Of a stretch of DNA of 64,000 bases, positions 18,876 to 29,325 are shown piece by piece. The stretch is taken from NCBI GenBank assembly GCA_963779685.1, contig CAVZZG010000001.1, positions 558,001 to 622,000 of the forward strand, read 5' to 3'. The position numbers and the translations under genes were made by a program. Numbering within the stretch: position 1 is the first letter of the stretch; each line of letters starts with the position of its first letter. Origin of the DNA: CAVZZG01 sp963779685 (GTDB lineage Bacteria; Actinomycetota; Thermoleophilia; Gaiellales; F1-60-MAGs149). The notes under the pieces are model-generated. The model was not told the origin of the DNA and searched no databases. It saw nothing but the letters and a program-made list of their open reading frames with translations.

Positions 18876-19031
18876 CTTGGGGTGCCTCCGGTCGGTTGGA
18901 CATCTCGACGCTACGCTGGCTGCGGCTGTTCGGGATCGGCCGGAGTGCTCGACGAGGATCGCCGTTCGGAGGGTTGGCGCTGCGACGTTTGGCGGATGTG
19001 CCGGCGGTGGGGTGCGGGTTACGCTCTGGCC

Positions 19032-20165
19032 GTGAGCGGGCGTGTGACCGCGGAGCGGGCCGGATTGCCCGGACGGATCCCGAGGCTGGACCTCGTGCTC
19101 GCGCTCGGGCTGATGGTCGTTCCGCTGATTGCCGGCACCTGGTCATCCCGGCCTGGGCCGAACGTCGCGGGCGTGATCTGCGCAGTCGTCGCTGGCGCCC
19201 TTGTCGCCGCGCGACGCTGGCGGCCGGTGGAGGCCTTCCTCGTCGCCAGCGTCGTGCTGGTCACCGAGTGGGCCGTGTGGGGAGCGCCGGAGGGCCTCGG
19301 CGTCTTCCTGCCGCTGGTGGCGTTCGGCTACGCCATGGGGCGCTACGCCGGCCGGACGCGTGGTCTCGCTGGGCTCGGTGCGCTCGTCGTCGTCGTCGCC
19401 CTGCACGAGTTGCTCGACCCGTCGATCGACTCTCTGGACTCGTTCCGCAGCGCGGTCGCCTTCGACGTGATCATCGTCCTTTCCTGGGTCGCCGGCGCGC
19501 TGGTACGGGCCGGACAGGCCGGCGCGGTCGAGCGGCGCCGGCGCCGCGAGTCAGAGGACCGGGCACGCCTTGCGCGGGAGTTCCACGACCTGATCGCGCA
19601 CGGGATGAGCGTGATGGTGGTACAGGCGGAGGCGGCAGCGCAGATGATCGAGTCGGGCCGGCCCGACCGCGCGCTGCATGCGATCGAGCGGGTGCAGGCA
19701 GCCGGCCGCGAGGGCCTCGAGGAGATGCGCCGGCTGGTCGGGGTGCTGCGCCACGAAGAGGGGCCTGATCTCGCTCCCCAACCGGGTGTCGGGAAGCTCG
19801 ATGCCCTCGTCCGCCAGGCGGACGGTGCTGGGCCTGCCGTCACGCTTGTCGAGTCGGGTGAGCGTGGTGGGATCTCCGACGGCCTGTCGCTGACGCTCTA
19901 CCGGATCGCGCAGGAGGCGATCACGAACGCTCTGCGCCACGCGAACGCGTCCCGGATCGACGTCCACGTGAGCTATGCCGACCCGCTCGAGTTGCGTGTC
20001 GTCGACGACGGCGACGCTCCCGCCGAGGCGCTCACCGGCGGTGGGTACGGGATCAGCGGCATGCGCGAGCGCGCCGAGTTGTACGGTGGGCAGTTGATCG
20101 CGCAGCCGGCCGCGGCCGGCGGCTTCATCGTCCAGGCAACGATCCCCCGCAGCCCGCGCGCATGA
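19032..20165 (+). CDS. Sensor histidine kinase, NarL-partner (HisKA_3) type
   Basis: About 377 residues from GTG 19032. The N-terminal half holds about five hydrophobic helices. The HisKA_3 dimerisation motif AREFHDLIAHGMSVMVVQAEA carries the phosphorylated His, and the C-terminal ATPase domain has EAITNALRHANA and GGGYGISGMRERAELYGG. The stop overlaps the response regulator start (ATGA), the normal arrangement for such pairs. The signal is unknown. With the divergent DUF998-like gene it makes up the whole cargo of the first integrated segment. Confidence 0.88.
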   Translation: MSGRVTAERAGLPGRIPRLDLVLALGLMVVPLIAGTWSSRPGPNVAGVICAVVAGALVAARRWRPVEAFLVASVVLVTEWAVWGAPEGLGVFLPLVAFGYAMGRYAGRTRGLAGLGALVVVVALHELLDPSIDSLDSFRSAVAFDVIIVLSWVAGALVRAGQAGAVERRRRRESEDRARLAREFHDLIAHGMSVMVVQAEAAAQMIESGRPDRALHAIERVQAAGREGLEEMRRLVGVLRHEEGPDLAPQPGVGKLDALVRQADGAGPAVTLVESGERGGISDGLSLTLYRIAQEAITNALRHANASRIDVHVSYADPLELRVVDDGDAPAEALTGGGYGISGMRERAELYGGQLIAQPAAAGGFIVQATIPRSPRA

Positions 20166-20821
20166 TCCGAGTGCTCGTCGTCGACGACCAGGAACTCGTG
20201 CGTGACGGCCTCGCGATGATCGTGGACGCACAGCCCGACATGGAGGTCTGCGGCCAGGCGGGCGACGGCAACGGCATCGTCACGCTCGTCCGCGAGACTC
20301 GCCCCGACGTCGTGCTGATGGACATCCGGATGCCCGACATCGACGGGATCACCGCCACGCGACAGCTGCGAGCGGCCGCCTTCGACCGGCTCGCGATCCT
20401 CGTCCTGACAACCTTCGACCTCGACGAGTACGTCTACGAGGCGCTGAAGGCCGGCGCCACCGGATTCCTTCTCAAGGACACTCCGCGCGCGAAACTGCTG
20501 GACGGGATCCGCACCGTCAGCACCGGCGAGTCCCTGCTCGCACCCGCCGTCACGCGACGGCTGATCGAGAGCTACGTCGCTGCGGCCCAGCCGTCATCTC
20601 AGCCTGACCTCGGCGGACTGAGCGCCCGCGAACAGGATGTGCTCCAGCAGCTGGTGCTGGGACGTTCGAATGCCGAGATCGGAGCGGCGCTCTACCTCGG
20701 CGAGGCTACCGTCAAGACCCACATCACGGCTATCCTCCGTACGATCGGCGTCCGCGACCGCGTCCAGGCCGTGATCTGGGCCTACGAGAACGGCTTCGTC
20801 CAGCCGGGCGCGAAAGCCTGA
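20162..20821 (+). CDS. NarL/FixJ-family response regulator
   Basis: 219 residues: receiver domain with VDDQ at 7-10 and phospho-acceptor Asp54 in VLMDIRMPD, then a LuxR-type helix-turn-helix (LSAREQDVLQQLVLGRSNAEIGAALYLGEATVKTH). It is coupled to the kinase at 19032. It ends 145 bases before attachment copy 2; the interval contains the left-arm motifs of that site rather than a gene. Confidence 0.9.
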   Translation: MIRVLVVDDQELVRDGLAMIVDAQPDMEVCGQAGDGNGIVTLVRETRPDVVLMDIRMPDIDGITATRQLRAAAFDRLAILVLTTFDLDEYVYEALKAGATGFLLKDTPRAKLLDGIRTVSTGESLLAPAVTRRLIESYVAAAQPSSQPDLGGLSAREQDVLQQLVLGRSNAEIGAALYLGEATVKTHITAILRTIGVRDRVQAVIWAYENGFVQPGAKA

Positions 20822-20830
20822 CCCGACGCT

Positions 20831-21161
20831 CGCCCGATTCTCGCCTCCGCGGTCGAAATCCGGTGTGGAACCGTGTGGAGAAGTGTGGCGGCCAGGGGAG
20901 CAACTGCCCTGCAAATGTGACACTTCCGTCGTCACCAGCACCCATGCGTCCGAGCCCGTTCCGCGGATGGTAAGGAGGGGGTCTGCGGTTCGAGTCCGCA
21001 AGAGGGCTTTCCCTGCAAATGGACATATTCTTGGTGCTCGGACGGCGCTCGTCGAATTCTCGTCTCGCCCATTGCTCGCCCGCTCGCACGCTGAGCAGCC
21101 GTTGTGGCGGCGGCGCCGGCGGCCACGAACCTCCACGAGCGACCACTCCCGCCCACTGACC
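20831..21161. repeat. Attachment-site copy 2: tRNA-Thr 3' half with both arms
   Basis: The core 20967-21008 repeats the tRNA-Thr sequence from the anticodon loop to the 3' end. Left arm: CGCCCGATTCTCGCC at 20831 and CCTGCAAAT at 20908. Right arm: CCCTGCAAAT just after the core, TCGCCCATTGCTCGCCC at 21065-21081 and CACTCCCGCCCACTGACC at 21144-21161. Distances from the core match those at the other copies within a base or two. The 5' half of a tRNA is missing, so no functional tRNA is encoded. Confidence 0.85.
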
Positions 21162-21206
21162 CTTCCGAGAGGGAGGCGGCCAGTGGCACCCTGCCTGATT
21201 TCCGCG

Positions 21207-21350
21207 TCAGGTGGCCGCGAGTTCCGCGGCGGCGCTCACGGTGGCGGGCGTCGTGGCCGGCGTGACCGGGCGGTGGTTCGACCGGAAGCCACGGAGGCGG
21301 AGGGAGTTGGTGACGACGGAGGCGCTTGAGCCGGCCATGGCGGCGATCTC
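21207..21350 (-). pseudogene. C-terminal remnant of a copper/heavy-metal P-type ATPase
   Basis: The minus-strand frame ending at 21207 reads AMAGSSASVVTNSLRLRGFR, the characteristic last helix and tail of CopA-like P1B ATPases, then about 25 unrelated residues. Nothing upstream of about 21350 belongs to the pump. It is a truncated relic just inside the segment after attachment copy 2. The rest of 21162-21626 shows no gene until the GH15 ribosome site. Confidence 0.6.
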
Positions 21351-21626
21351 GTGACGCGTAGGCGACCGAGAACCAGGCAGTCGCAGCGTGAGCCGAGCGC
21401 GAGTGTTGCCTCCCTTCTCGCGAGGGTCCGTCCTTCTGGTGGCTGCTGGGCGCCGAATCGCTGGACGTCGCTTGCGGAAGGGCCGCTGGCGCACGAACTG
21501 ACGACCACCGTCGTCGCGGGCGCGGAGCCCCATTCGATGGTCGCCATCGTCTCGGCCCCGGGACGCGATCAGCGTTGGGCGGAAGTCGCGGCAGGCGTAT
21601 ACTCGCTGCGACGCAGGAGGTGTGGG

Positions 21627-24600
21627 ATGCGGTTCGCGGCGGGCATCGTCGAGGCGGCGAGGATCAGAGGATTCGGCGCTTTGTTTGTCGCGCTCGCTGC
21701 GTTCGGGCTCGTGGTGCTTCATGCCGGGACTGCGTTCAGTACGCCGGATCCGACGGCCGTCACCGTTGCCGGCTCGCTTCAGTCGGAGGCCGGCTGTGCC
21801 GGTGACTGGGATCCGGCCTGCGCTGCGACGCACCTCGTCTTCGACGCGAACGACGACGTCTGGCAGGGAACGTTCTCGCTGCCCGCCGGGAGCTACGAGT
21901 ACAAGGCCGCGCTGAACGACTCTTGGAGCGAGAACTACGGCCTGAACGGGCTGCTGAACGGGTCGAATGTCCCGTTCAACCTCGCCTCCGGCGCCAATGT
22001 CAAGTTCTACTACGACCACAAGAGCCACTGGATCACCGACAACGTGAGCTCGGTGATCGCGGTTGCTGCCGGGAGCTTCCAGTCCGAGCTTGGCTGCTCG
22101 GGCGACTGGGATCCGAGCTGCCTGCGCTCCTGGCTCGAGGATGCGGACGGTGACGGGACCTACACGTTCGAGACGACTGCGCTCCCTGTGGGCTCCTACG
22201 ACACGAAGGTCGCGATCAGCGAGGACTGGGCGGAGAACTACGGTCAGGGGGGCGTCTCGAACGGGTCGAACATCCCGTTCACGGTGCCGGTCGACCACGC
22301 GAGGGTCACGTTCAGCTACGTCGCCTCGACGCACGTCCTGACCGTGACCGTGGCCGACCCGCAGGGCGCGCCCGGCTCGCTCTCCCACTTCGACCTGGCC
22401 CGCAAGGACTGCCTGGGCACCGCGCGCAACACGACCTCGAAGGTGTGGTTCACGGTCGCGGGCGGCGTGCTCAGCGACGTCTACTACCCGACCATCGATA
22501 ACACGAACGTCGAGACGCTGCGCTATGTCGTCACCGACGGCGCAACCTTCACCGACCTTCAGGGCCGGGACACCGCGTACTCGGTCGACTCGCTCGGCGG
22601 AACAGCGGGGATGGGCTGCCGTGTCACGACGATTCCGGCCAACGGGAAGTACCGGATCGTGACCGATTACGTGACCGATCCGGGCACCAACGCGCTTCTG
22701 ATGAAGGTGTCCTTCAAGCCGAAGAACCCTGCTGACCACCTGCAGTTGTACCTCCGCTTCGATCCGACTGTGAACGGCAACGGCGGCGGCGGGAGCGGAA
22801 ATGGCGGGGCTGATGATGCGGTGACGGATACCTCCACCGGTCATCCGGTGCTGGTCGCGTCCGACCCGAACACGGTCACGAACGCGGCCAACCGCGACTA
22901 CGCGCAGCCGGTCTACGAGGCGCTCGACGCGCCCCTCGCGGACACCACCAACGGCTTCGCGGGCGCCGCCTCGGACGGGCTCGTCGAACTCGACGCAGGG
23001 CACGGGCTCACGACCTCGTACGCGAGCGCGACCGACGGCAACGTCGTGCAGACCGGTCGCATTGCGGGCACGGCGGATCGCAACGGCTCGCTCGTCTTCA
23101 CCGCCGCGCTGGGCTTCGGCTCGACGCAGGCAACGGCCGTGCAGACGGCGGAGAGGGCGCTGACGGACACGTTCGGCAAGGCGCTCAACGATACGGAGAG
23201 GGGATGGCAGCGCTACGACATGGCGCTTCGAGGACCCGACCGGGAGGCTTCCGGGAGTAGGCGTGAAGCGCGCCGCTGCGCTGCGGGGCTCCTACTTCGT
23301 GAACGCCAACGTCCTGAAGGCGTCAGAGGACAAGACGTTTCCCGGCGCGATCGTCGCGGCGCCGGCGTCCCCGTGGGGCCAGGCCATCCCGGCCGGCGAC
23401 CCGTCGAACACCTACTTCGGCTCGTACCGCGAGGTCTTCGCGCGCGACTTGTACGAGATCTGGACCGGCCTGATGGCTGATGGCGACAGGGCCACGGCGC
23501 GCGACGCGACGCTGTTCCTGTTCAACCGCCAACAGCAGGCCGACGGCTCGATGCCGCGCAACAGCCTCCTCAACGGCCAGGCGGCGCCCGATTCCTTCGG
23601 CACGCAGTTGGACGAGACGTCCTACCCCCTGGTGATGGCCGACCAGTTGCACCTCATCGATCCCGCGCTCTACGCGAACCACATCAAGCCGGCCGCGAGC
23701 TTCGTGGCCAGCCACGGCCCTGCGTTCGGCGTCGAGCGCTGGGAGGAGCAGGACGGCTACTCGCCGTCGACGATCGCAGCCGAGATCGCCGGCCTCGTGG
23801 CCGCCGCCGACCTCGCCGAAGCCAACCACGATCCCGACTCGGCGACCGTATGGCGCGGCGTAGCCGACGACTACCAGCGCTCGATCAAGACCTGGACGGT
23901 GACAACCAACGGCCCGCTCGCGCCCCGCTACTTCATCCGCCTCTCCAAGACCGGTGATCCGAACGCCGCGATCTTCTACAACGTCGGCAACGGCGGCCCG
24001 ACCCTCGACCAGCGCTCGGTGATCGATGCCGGGTTCCTCGAGCTCGCCCGACTTGGCGAGTTGTCCCCGACCGACCCGGACATCCTCGCTTCGCTGCCCA
24101 TCGTGGACGCCACGATCCGCTCCGACACTGCCAGCGGGCCCGGCTGGCACCGCTACAACGGAGACGGCTACGGCGACAGCTCAAGTGACGGCGGCCCATG
24201 GGCGACTTCTGGCGCTGGCACCGGGCACGTCTGGCCGGCGCTGTCGGCCGAGCGCGCCGAGCAGACGCTACAGACCGGCGACGCGGCAGGCGCGGCGTCG
24301 CTGCTCGGCGGCATGGCCGCGTTCGCCGGCGGCACCGGCCTCCTCCCCGAGCAGGACTGGGAGCTCGCGAGCCTCGCGCCGTCGCCATTCGGCACGGCGC
24401 CCGAGACCGCCTCGATCGGCTTCGTGAACGGTGAGCCGGCCGGCTCCGCAAGTCCGCTCAACTGGTCGGCGGCGTCGTTCGTGCGGCTGTTCGCCGACAT
24501 CGGCGCCGGCCGCCTGCTCGACCGGCCGCCGAGCACGTATCGGCGTTACGTCGCGCATACCCAGGGCACGACCGTGCTCGCCGTGACGAGCCCGGTCGAC

Positions 24601-25554
24601 CAGAGTGCGGTGAGCGCGTCGCTGGTGACGGTCACCGGTACGACAGCGCCAGGCAACGACGTGTACGTGACGGCCACCAACACGGACGCGAACTCGGCCA
24701 CGACGAGCGCGACGACCACCGCGGACGGCGGAGGTTCGTTCAGCGTCGCCGTCGCGGTCACCGGTGGGACGACGGTCCTGAACGTCGTCGCCGTCAGCGC
24801 GAGTGGAGCCACGGCGCACGTGCAGCGCTCCGTCGTCTTCGATTTCGTACCGGGAACACCGTTGCTCGATGTCACCGACCCGAGCGGCGACGACAACGGT
24901 CCGGGCACCTTCGCCTACCCGACCTCGGCCGACTTCAAGCCGGGCGCATACGACATTCAGGAATTCCAGGTCTACGACGCCGGCGCCGACGTGATCTTCC
25001 GCGTGAAGACAAGCGACCTGACGCCGACGTTCGGAAGCCCGCTCGGTGCGCAGCTTGTCGACGTGTACGTGCATGTCCCCGGCGCAACCACGACCTCGAC
25101 CGCCGCCGCCGACCCGACGCGCAACTTCGCCATCGCCGCGCCGTTCGCGTGGAGCCGTCTGATCCAGGTGGAGGGCTTCGGCCAGCGCTTCGTCGATGCG
25201 AGCGGGACGACGCTCGGGACGGTCGCGATCAGTGCGAACGCGATCTCGCGCTTCATCACCTTCCGCGTCTCGAAGGCGTCGCTCGGCACACCGCAGCCCG
25301 GTTGGGGCTTTACCGTCGTCCTCACCGGACAAGACGGCTTCAGCGCCGATCAGGCCAGGGGCTTCCAGCCGACCCCCCAGCCCTTCCAGTTCGGCATATG
25401 CCTGGCGCCAAGCGCGGACCCGCACTGCACGTTCGACCCGGGCCTCGTGCCGAAAGCGGTCGACGTGATCACCCCGCCGGGCGTGGCCCAGTCGGACGAA
25501 CTCGACTACACGCTCCACAGCCCGGTCGTGATCACCGGCGTCACGATTCCGTAA
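21627..25554 (+). CDS. Secreted GH15 glucoamylase/glucodextranase-like enzyme with two X25 domains, one frame break
   Basis: Start ATG 21627 has CAGGAGG 6 bases upstream. The order is: signal peptide (about 1-37); two X25-type starch-module repeats, each with a GDWDP motif and a WSENYG or WAENYG motif; a GH15 N-terminal beta domain; the GH15 catalytic barrel (WEEQDGYSPST with the likely catalytic acid, GLLPEQDWE with the likely base); an Ig-like segment; and a glucodextranase-type C-terminal beta module. Total is about 1,308 codons. A one-base gain between about 23225 and 23245 splits it into two frames, and residues on both sides fit one protein. It probably releases glucose from starch/dextran-like glucans outside the cell. 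Confidence 0.85.
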
Positions 25555-25592
25555 GGGGTCAATCGCGTTCCAGACAACCCGCACGTCTGGGT

Positions 25593-26038
25593 TGAAGGGT
25601 GCCTTTCTTCGGATTTCGCTCTGGAGCGCGCTCTTGCCGCACCGGTCGGATGCCGGGATTGCTCCTCCGGTTCGTCTACCTCGCGTTCTGTGCCGTGCTG
25701 CGGCTGGTCGTCCGTCGCCGCGACGCCGTGGGCCGTGAAGCGGAGCTCCTCGTGCTGCGCCACGAGGTGGCGGTCCTTCGCTCGCAGGCCCGGTCGTCCC
25801 CGCACCGACTGGGCGACCGTGCATTGTTCGCTGCTTGCGCGCGGTTGCTTGAGCCGGACCGGCGGCGCAGGCTGATCGTGACGCCGGCGACGCTCGTGCG
25901 CTGGCACCACGGCCTGGGCCGTCACTGAACGCCACCCCGCCCGGCGACCGGGCAAGCGTCGCGATCGAGTCGGCGGCCCGATCCACGAGTACCATGAACC
26001 CGCCGCGTGATGCCGAATCCGAAGAATGGCACCCTTCA
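25593..26038 (+). mobile_element. Miniature, internally deleted IS481/IS3-like element
   Basis: Both terminal inverted repeats are present: TGAAGGGTGCCTTTCTTCGG at 25593 and the complement of TGAAGGGTGCCATTCTTCGG ending at 26038. Between them remain about 100 codons of the transposase N-terminus (LLLRFVYLAFCAVLRLV...LVRWHH) and the last codons of its C-terminus (IHEYHEPAA, stop near 26010), with about 700 bases of the middle missing. It is related to, but diverged from, the three larger copies in the window. It cannot make transposase but could be moved in trans. Confidence 0.75.
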
Positions 26039-26104
26039 GGCGGACGCGACCTTGGCGAGGGCGCCGTAACGATTCCGAGACGGCCTGGCTGGCAGAATGG
26101 CCTC

Positions 26105-27343
26105 GTGGCCCGGACCTTGCAGCGAGGGTTGATGTGGTCGTCGTCGGTGATCTCAGCCGTTGCGCTGGTGGCGGCCGTCGGTTTGCTCGGCTGGGGCGGT
26201 GGCGGCGTCTCCTGGGTTCTGGTGCCAGGCGTGCCCGCGCTCAGCTTCTGCGCCGTTGGACTCGTGCTCAGGCTACGCGTGCCGGACAACCCGATCGGAT
26301 GGTTGTTCGTGACAAGCGGGTTGGCGTTGGCCCTTGGCCTGCTGCTCGATGCCTACGCGTATGCAGCGGCCTCCTTGGGGCTGCCTTCGCGGCTGGCGGC
26401 AGCGGCGGCAGCCAATCTGCTCTTTCAGATCTGCCTGTACCTGCTGCCGGCGCTGCTCTTTCTGTTCCCAGACGGTCGGTTGCCCTCGCCACGTTGGCGG
26501 CCGCTAGCGATGCTGTGGACGACCGCAGCGATCGTGGTCGGGCTCGGCGTCGTGTTCCAGCCGGGCGGGATGGTCTCGTTAGCTCACGACTCGCTCGACA
26601 ACCCGCTCGCCGCGAGCGGCAGGATCGGCACCCTTGTCCACCACGTGGTCGGATGGGGCAGCTTCCTCGTCGTCGTCGTCGGCGTGGTCGTCGCGGCGGG
26701 CTCACTGGTGTGGCGTTATCGGCGGGCGAGCGCCGATCTCCGCCAGCAGTTGAAGTGGTTCGGGTCAGCGGCTGTGTTGTTCGCGCTGACCCTCATCTGC
26801 CTCGGCGTGCTCGGCAGGTTCGCCGGCACCTTGATGGTGTGGCGAGTAGGTGTCGTCGCGCTGCCGGCCGCGTTCACCGGTGTGATCGTCGCAACCGGCA
26901 TCGCGATCCTTCGCTACCGCCTGTACGAGATCGACGTGATTATTCGACGGACGCTGATCTACGCGACGCTCCTCGCCGCTCTCAGCGTCGTCTACTTCGG
27001 TGGTATCTACCTGGTCGGCCGCGTCGTTGAGGATGTCGCTGGCCAGTCCGGCACGCTCATCGTCACGATCTCGACGCTCACCGTCGCGGTCGCCTTCCAC
27101 CCGCTCCGCATACGGATCCAACGAGCGGTCGATAGCCGCTTCTACCGCGCCAGATACGACGCGACCGAGACGCTACACGCGTTCACCACCCGCTTGCGCA
27201 GCCAGATCGAGCTCGAGGCGATCTCCGCTGACGTCCTCCGTGTGGTTAACACCTCGCTACAGCCGCGTCACGCTGTGCTTTGGCTGCGGCCGGTCGGCGC
27301 CTCCACCCGGAGCCCTGTGCGGCCGCGCCAAGTGCCTCGGTGA
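26105..27343 (+). CDS. Multi-pass membrane protein with sensor-like C-terminal segment, function unknown
   Basis: About 412 residues from GTG 26105; earlier in-frame starts lie in the adjoining transposon relic. There are about nine hydrophobic segments, then a soluble tail (RFYRARYDATETLHAFTTRLRSQ...VLWLRP). This tail resembles the junction region of actinobacterial membrane sensors that normally precedes a GAF/kinase module, but no kinase follows. Stand-alone forms of this protein are known to me as uncharacterised. The gene is squeezed between the transposon remnant and the converging TctC-like gene. Confidence 0.6.
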   Translation: MARTLQRGLMWSSSVISAVALVAAVGLLGWGGGGVSWVLVPGVPALSFCAVGLVLRLRVPDNPIGWLFVTSGLALALGLLLDAYAYAAASLGLPSRLAAAAAANLLFQICLYLLPALLFLFPDGRLPSPRWRPLAMLWTTAAIVVGLGVVFQPGGMVSLAHDSLDNPLAASGRIGTLVHHVVGWGSFLVVVVGVVVAAGSLVWRYRRASADLRQQLKWFGSAAVLFALTLICLGVLGRFAGTLMVWRVGVVALPAAFTGVIVATGIAILRYRLYEIDVIIRRTLIYATLLAALSVVYFGGIYLVGRVVEDVAGQSGTLIVTISTLTVAVAFHPLRIRIQRAVDSRFYRARYDATETLHAFTTRLRSQIELEAISADVLRVVNTSLQPRHAVLWLRPVGASTRSPVRPRQVPR

Positions 27344-27454
27344 CACGTCAACGACGCCGGCGCCGCTCCTCAAGAAGATGAACGGCGGAGCGTTCCGACC
27401 TGTACGGGAACTCCGTCACGGCAGTCGAGGACTAGCGGGGTTGCCGGGGCGGTG

Positions 27455-28339
27455 TCAGGGCTCGAGCAGCGACTGCGCGACGCTGCGCTCTGCGGCCACG
27501 AGGCCTGCCAGGCCTGCGCCGTCGAGGCCCAGCAGATCGCAGTCCTCCTCCTCGAGGAACGCCGTCAGCTCCGGCTCGTAGAGCACCCGCGAGATCGCCG
27601 CGGCGAGCGCCGGCCGTTCGTGCGCCGACACCGATGCCGCGCTCCACAGCCCGTACCAGACGGGCGCGTCGAACGCCACGCCGCTCAGCTCGGCGATCGT
27701 CCGGACATCGGGCAGCCTGCGCGACCGACGAGCCGTGGTGACGGCGACGGGAGCGAGCAACCCGCGTTTGCACCACTGCTCGGCGAACGGAATCGGCGCG
27801 AGGGCGACGCTGGCCTCGCCCTGCTCGACCAGCGCCAGCGTGGAGGCGATCGGCGCTTCGGACGGTGGTGCTGGCACGGGCTGAGCAGTGCGTGCGATCG
27901 CGCGGTACAGGCGTGCGAGTAGGACGTGCGTCGCCGAGCCCAGCTCCGGGACGGCGTAGCGCAGCGGCGCGCCAGGCTCGTCCGGCGCCAGTACCGTCTC
28001 GTGTGGCGACCCGGCCGCGGCGACCAGCACGTAGGGCTGGGCGCAAACGGCGACCAGCGGTTCGAGCGCCGCGTGAGCGGCGGCGACGCGAGGCGTAAAG
28101 AGCGGCCGCGACGCGAACGCCGCCGTGTCGACGAGCACGACACCGCCGGCGGCAGCCGCGCCGGCCGCGCCGGCCCCGGCCGGCGAGACGTTCTTGACGC
28201 GGACCTCGCAGCCGAGCTGCGCAGCGAGCAGGGGCGCCAGCGCCCGCGCCAGCCGGTCGGGGCCGCCGCCGCGGCCGAACTGCTCCACCAGCGTCAGCAT
28301 CCGGGCGAGACGGTACAGGCTCGCCGCGATCTCTGGCAA
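27455..28339 (-). CDS. TctC/Bug-type tricarboxylate-binding protein without signal peptide
   Basis: 294 residues. The second half matches Bug/TctC extracytoplasmic receptors: ELGSATHVLLARLY, then SRRLPDVRTIAELSG and VWYGLWSAASVSA. Such proteins deliver carboxylates to TctAB permeases. No signal peptide precedes MPEIAASLYRLARM, and the 5' side abuts a transposase fragment (28352-28543), so the true N-terminus may have been lost. No TctA/TctB genes are nearby. Confidence 0.65.
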   Translation of the reverse strand: MPEIAASLYRLARMLTLVEQFGRGGGPDRLARALAPLLAAQLGCEVRVKNVSPAGAGAAGAAAAGGVVLVDTAAFASRPLFTPRVAAAHAALEPLVAVCAQPYVLVAAAGSPHETVLAPDEPGAPLRYAVPELGSATHVLLARLYRAIARTAQPVPAPPSEAPIASTLALVEQGEASVALAPIPFAEQWCKRGLLAPVAVTTARRSRRLPDVRTIAELSGVAFDAPVWYGLWSAASVSAHERPALAAAISRVLYEPELTAFLEEEDCDLLGLDGAGLAGLVAAERSVAQSLLEP

Positions 28340-28351
28340 GCGGTCGGCGGA

Positions 28352-28543
28352 TTAGCGGTTTACCTTGCGCGGGGACGCTGCGGCAACATCGTCCGGCGCC
28401 TGGACGACCCAGCAAGCCCGCCAGAAGAAGTCGCAGGCGATGATCCCGGAGGCCTGGGCTTTGAGGAACGCCCGCCAGGTCTCGGCGGCGCGCGGGTCGA
28501 TCCCGGCGTGTTTGAGAATCGTCCAGGTGGCCGGCCCCTCCAT
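28352..28543 (-). pseudogene. Transposase fragment (IS481-like), middle portion
   Basis: Reads WTILKHAGIDPR, then WRAFLKAQASGIIACDFF, matching the stretch just before and including the first catalytic Asp of the larger transposases in this window (WRQFLEAQASGVLACDFF). It differs enough to be another family member. Neither end of the element is recognisable here. Confidence 0.6.
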
Positions 28544-28584
28544 GAATCAATCGGGGCGATTCCGTGCGGACTGCCGTGGTGGAT

Positions 28585-28745
28585 CTATTCCTTGAGCTGG
28601 TTGTAGAGTTCCCAGGCGCTGCGTTCGACCCAGTTGTGGGCGAGCTTGCCGGTGGGTGTGACGGCGAGGATGGCGTTGCCGGTGAACGCTACTGGCTTGC
28701 CGTCGGCTGGCAGTCCGAACATGCCGTTGTTGTGACCGGTGACCC
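28585..28745 (-). pseudogene. C-terminal remnant of a SnoaL-like/ester cyclase protein
   Basis: The minus-strand frame with stop at 28585-28587 reads GMFGLPADGKPVAFTGNAIL and then NWVERSAWELYNQL, the typical end of SnoaL-like cyclases. It is cut at 28746 by the terminal repeat of an IS fragment, so the first part is missing. Confidence 0.6.
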
Positions 28746-28815
28746 TGAAGGGTGTCTTTATCCGGATTCGGCTCAGGCCGCGGTTCGGTGGTACTCGTAG
28801 ACGAGGCCTGAGGGG
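28746..28815. mobile_element. IS481-like transposon end fragment
   Basis: TGAAGGGTGTCTTTATCCGG at 28746 and about 65 following bases match the terminus of the transposons at 30936 and 42673. No second terminus follows. 28816-28905 shows no recognisable gene. Confidence 0.65.
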
Positions 28816-28905
28816 TGCCAGAACTTCGGTGCGGCCCTGGAGCAGGATCGATGAGCATCGCTAGGATGCCGGGATGCTTCGCCAGTTCGTTCTTACCTTG
28901 CTTTC

Positions 28906-29324
28906 TTATGTGGTTTCGGGCATCGCGGCGCGCACCAGGGCGGTGTCCACGAACTGTTCGAAGCGGACGATCTCGCCGCCCCGAACGACGAAGTGGTGGG
29001 CGACGCGCACGTTGATATTTAGACCGGTGGCCCTGTTGGTGGCGGTGTAGCGGGCGAGGACGACGACGTTCTCGCCGTCGACGACGTAGGTGTCGTCGTG
29101 GGCGACCCAGTCGTCCCAGTCGCGCGCGAGGATTTCCATGACGCTCGCGGTGACGCCGCGGGCGTGCGGTAGGTGCCGGCCAGCGGGAAGCCCGCCATCT
29201 CAGTCCACTCGACGTCGTCGGCCAGCGTCGAGCGCAAGGCCTCCAGGTCGCCGCGGGCCGAGGCGAGGTACTGACGGCGGACGACATCCGCCGCCGCCGT
29301 CGAGGTCTCGAAGTCGGCGGCCAT
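28906..29324 (-). CDS. NTF2/SnoaL-like protein, one frame break
   Basis: Two overlapping frames combine into one NTF2-like fold of about 139 residues: VVRRQYLASARGDLEALRS and DDVEWTEMAGFPLAGTYR, then MEILARDWDDWVAHDDTYVV and VAHHFVVRGGEIVRFEQFVD. A one-base loss near 29170 separates them. Such proteins are small ligand-binding or isomerase/cyclase-like domains; the role is unknown. It sits 1 base downstream of the metallo-hydrolase gene and is probably co-transcribed from the MarR-flanked promoter. Confidence 0.7.
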
Positions 29325-29325
29325 C

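Noticed and set aside
20967..21008. A second tRNA-Thr gene
   Set aside because: The acceptor 5' strand, D-arm and 5' anticodon stem are absent; only the 3' half is present here and at the other copies.
24268..26289. Very long open frame on the minus strand opposite the GH15 gene
   Set aside because: It is a GC-rich antisense shadow: low-complexity, Arg/Gly-rich, no recognisable domain, and it crosses the transposon relic.
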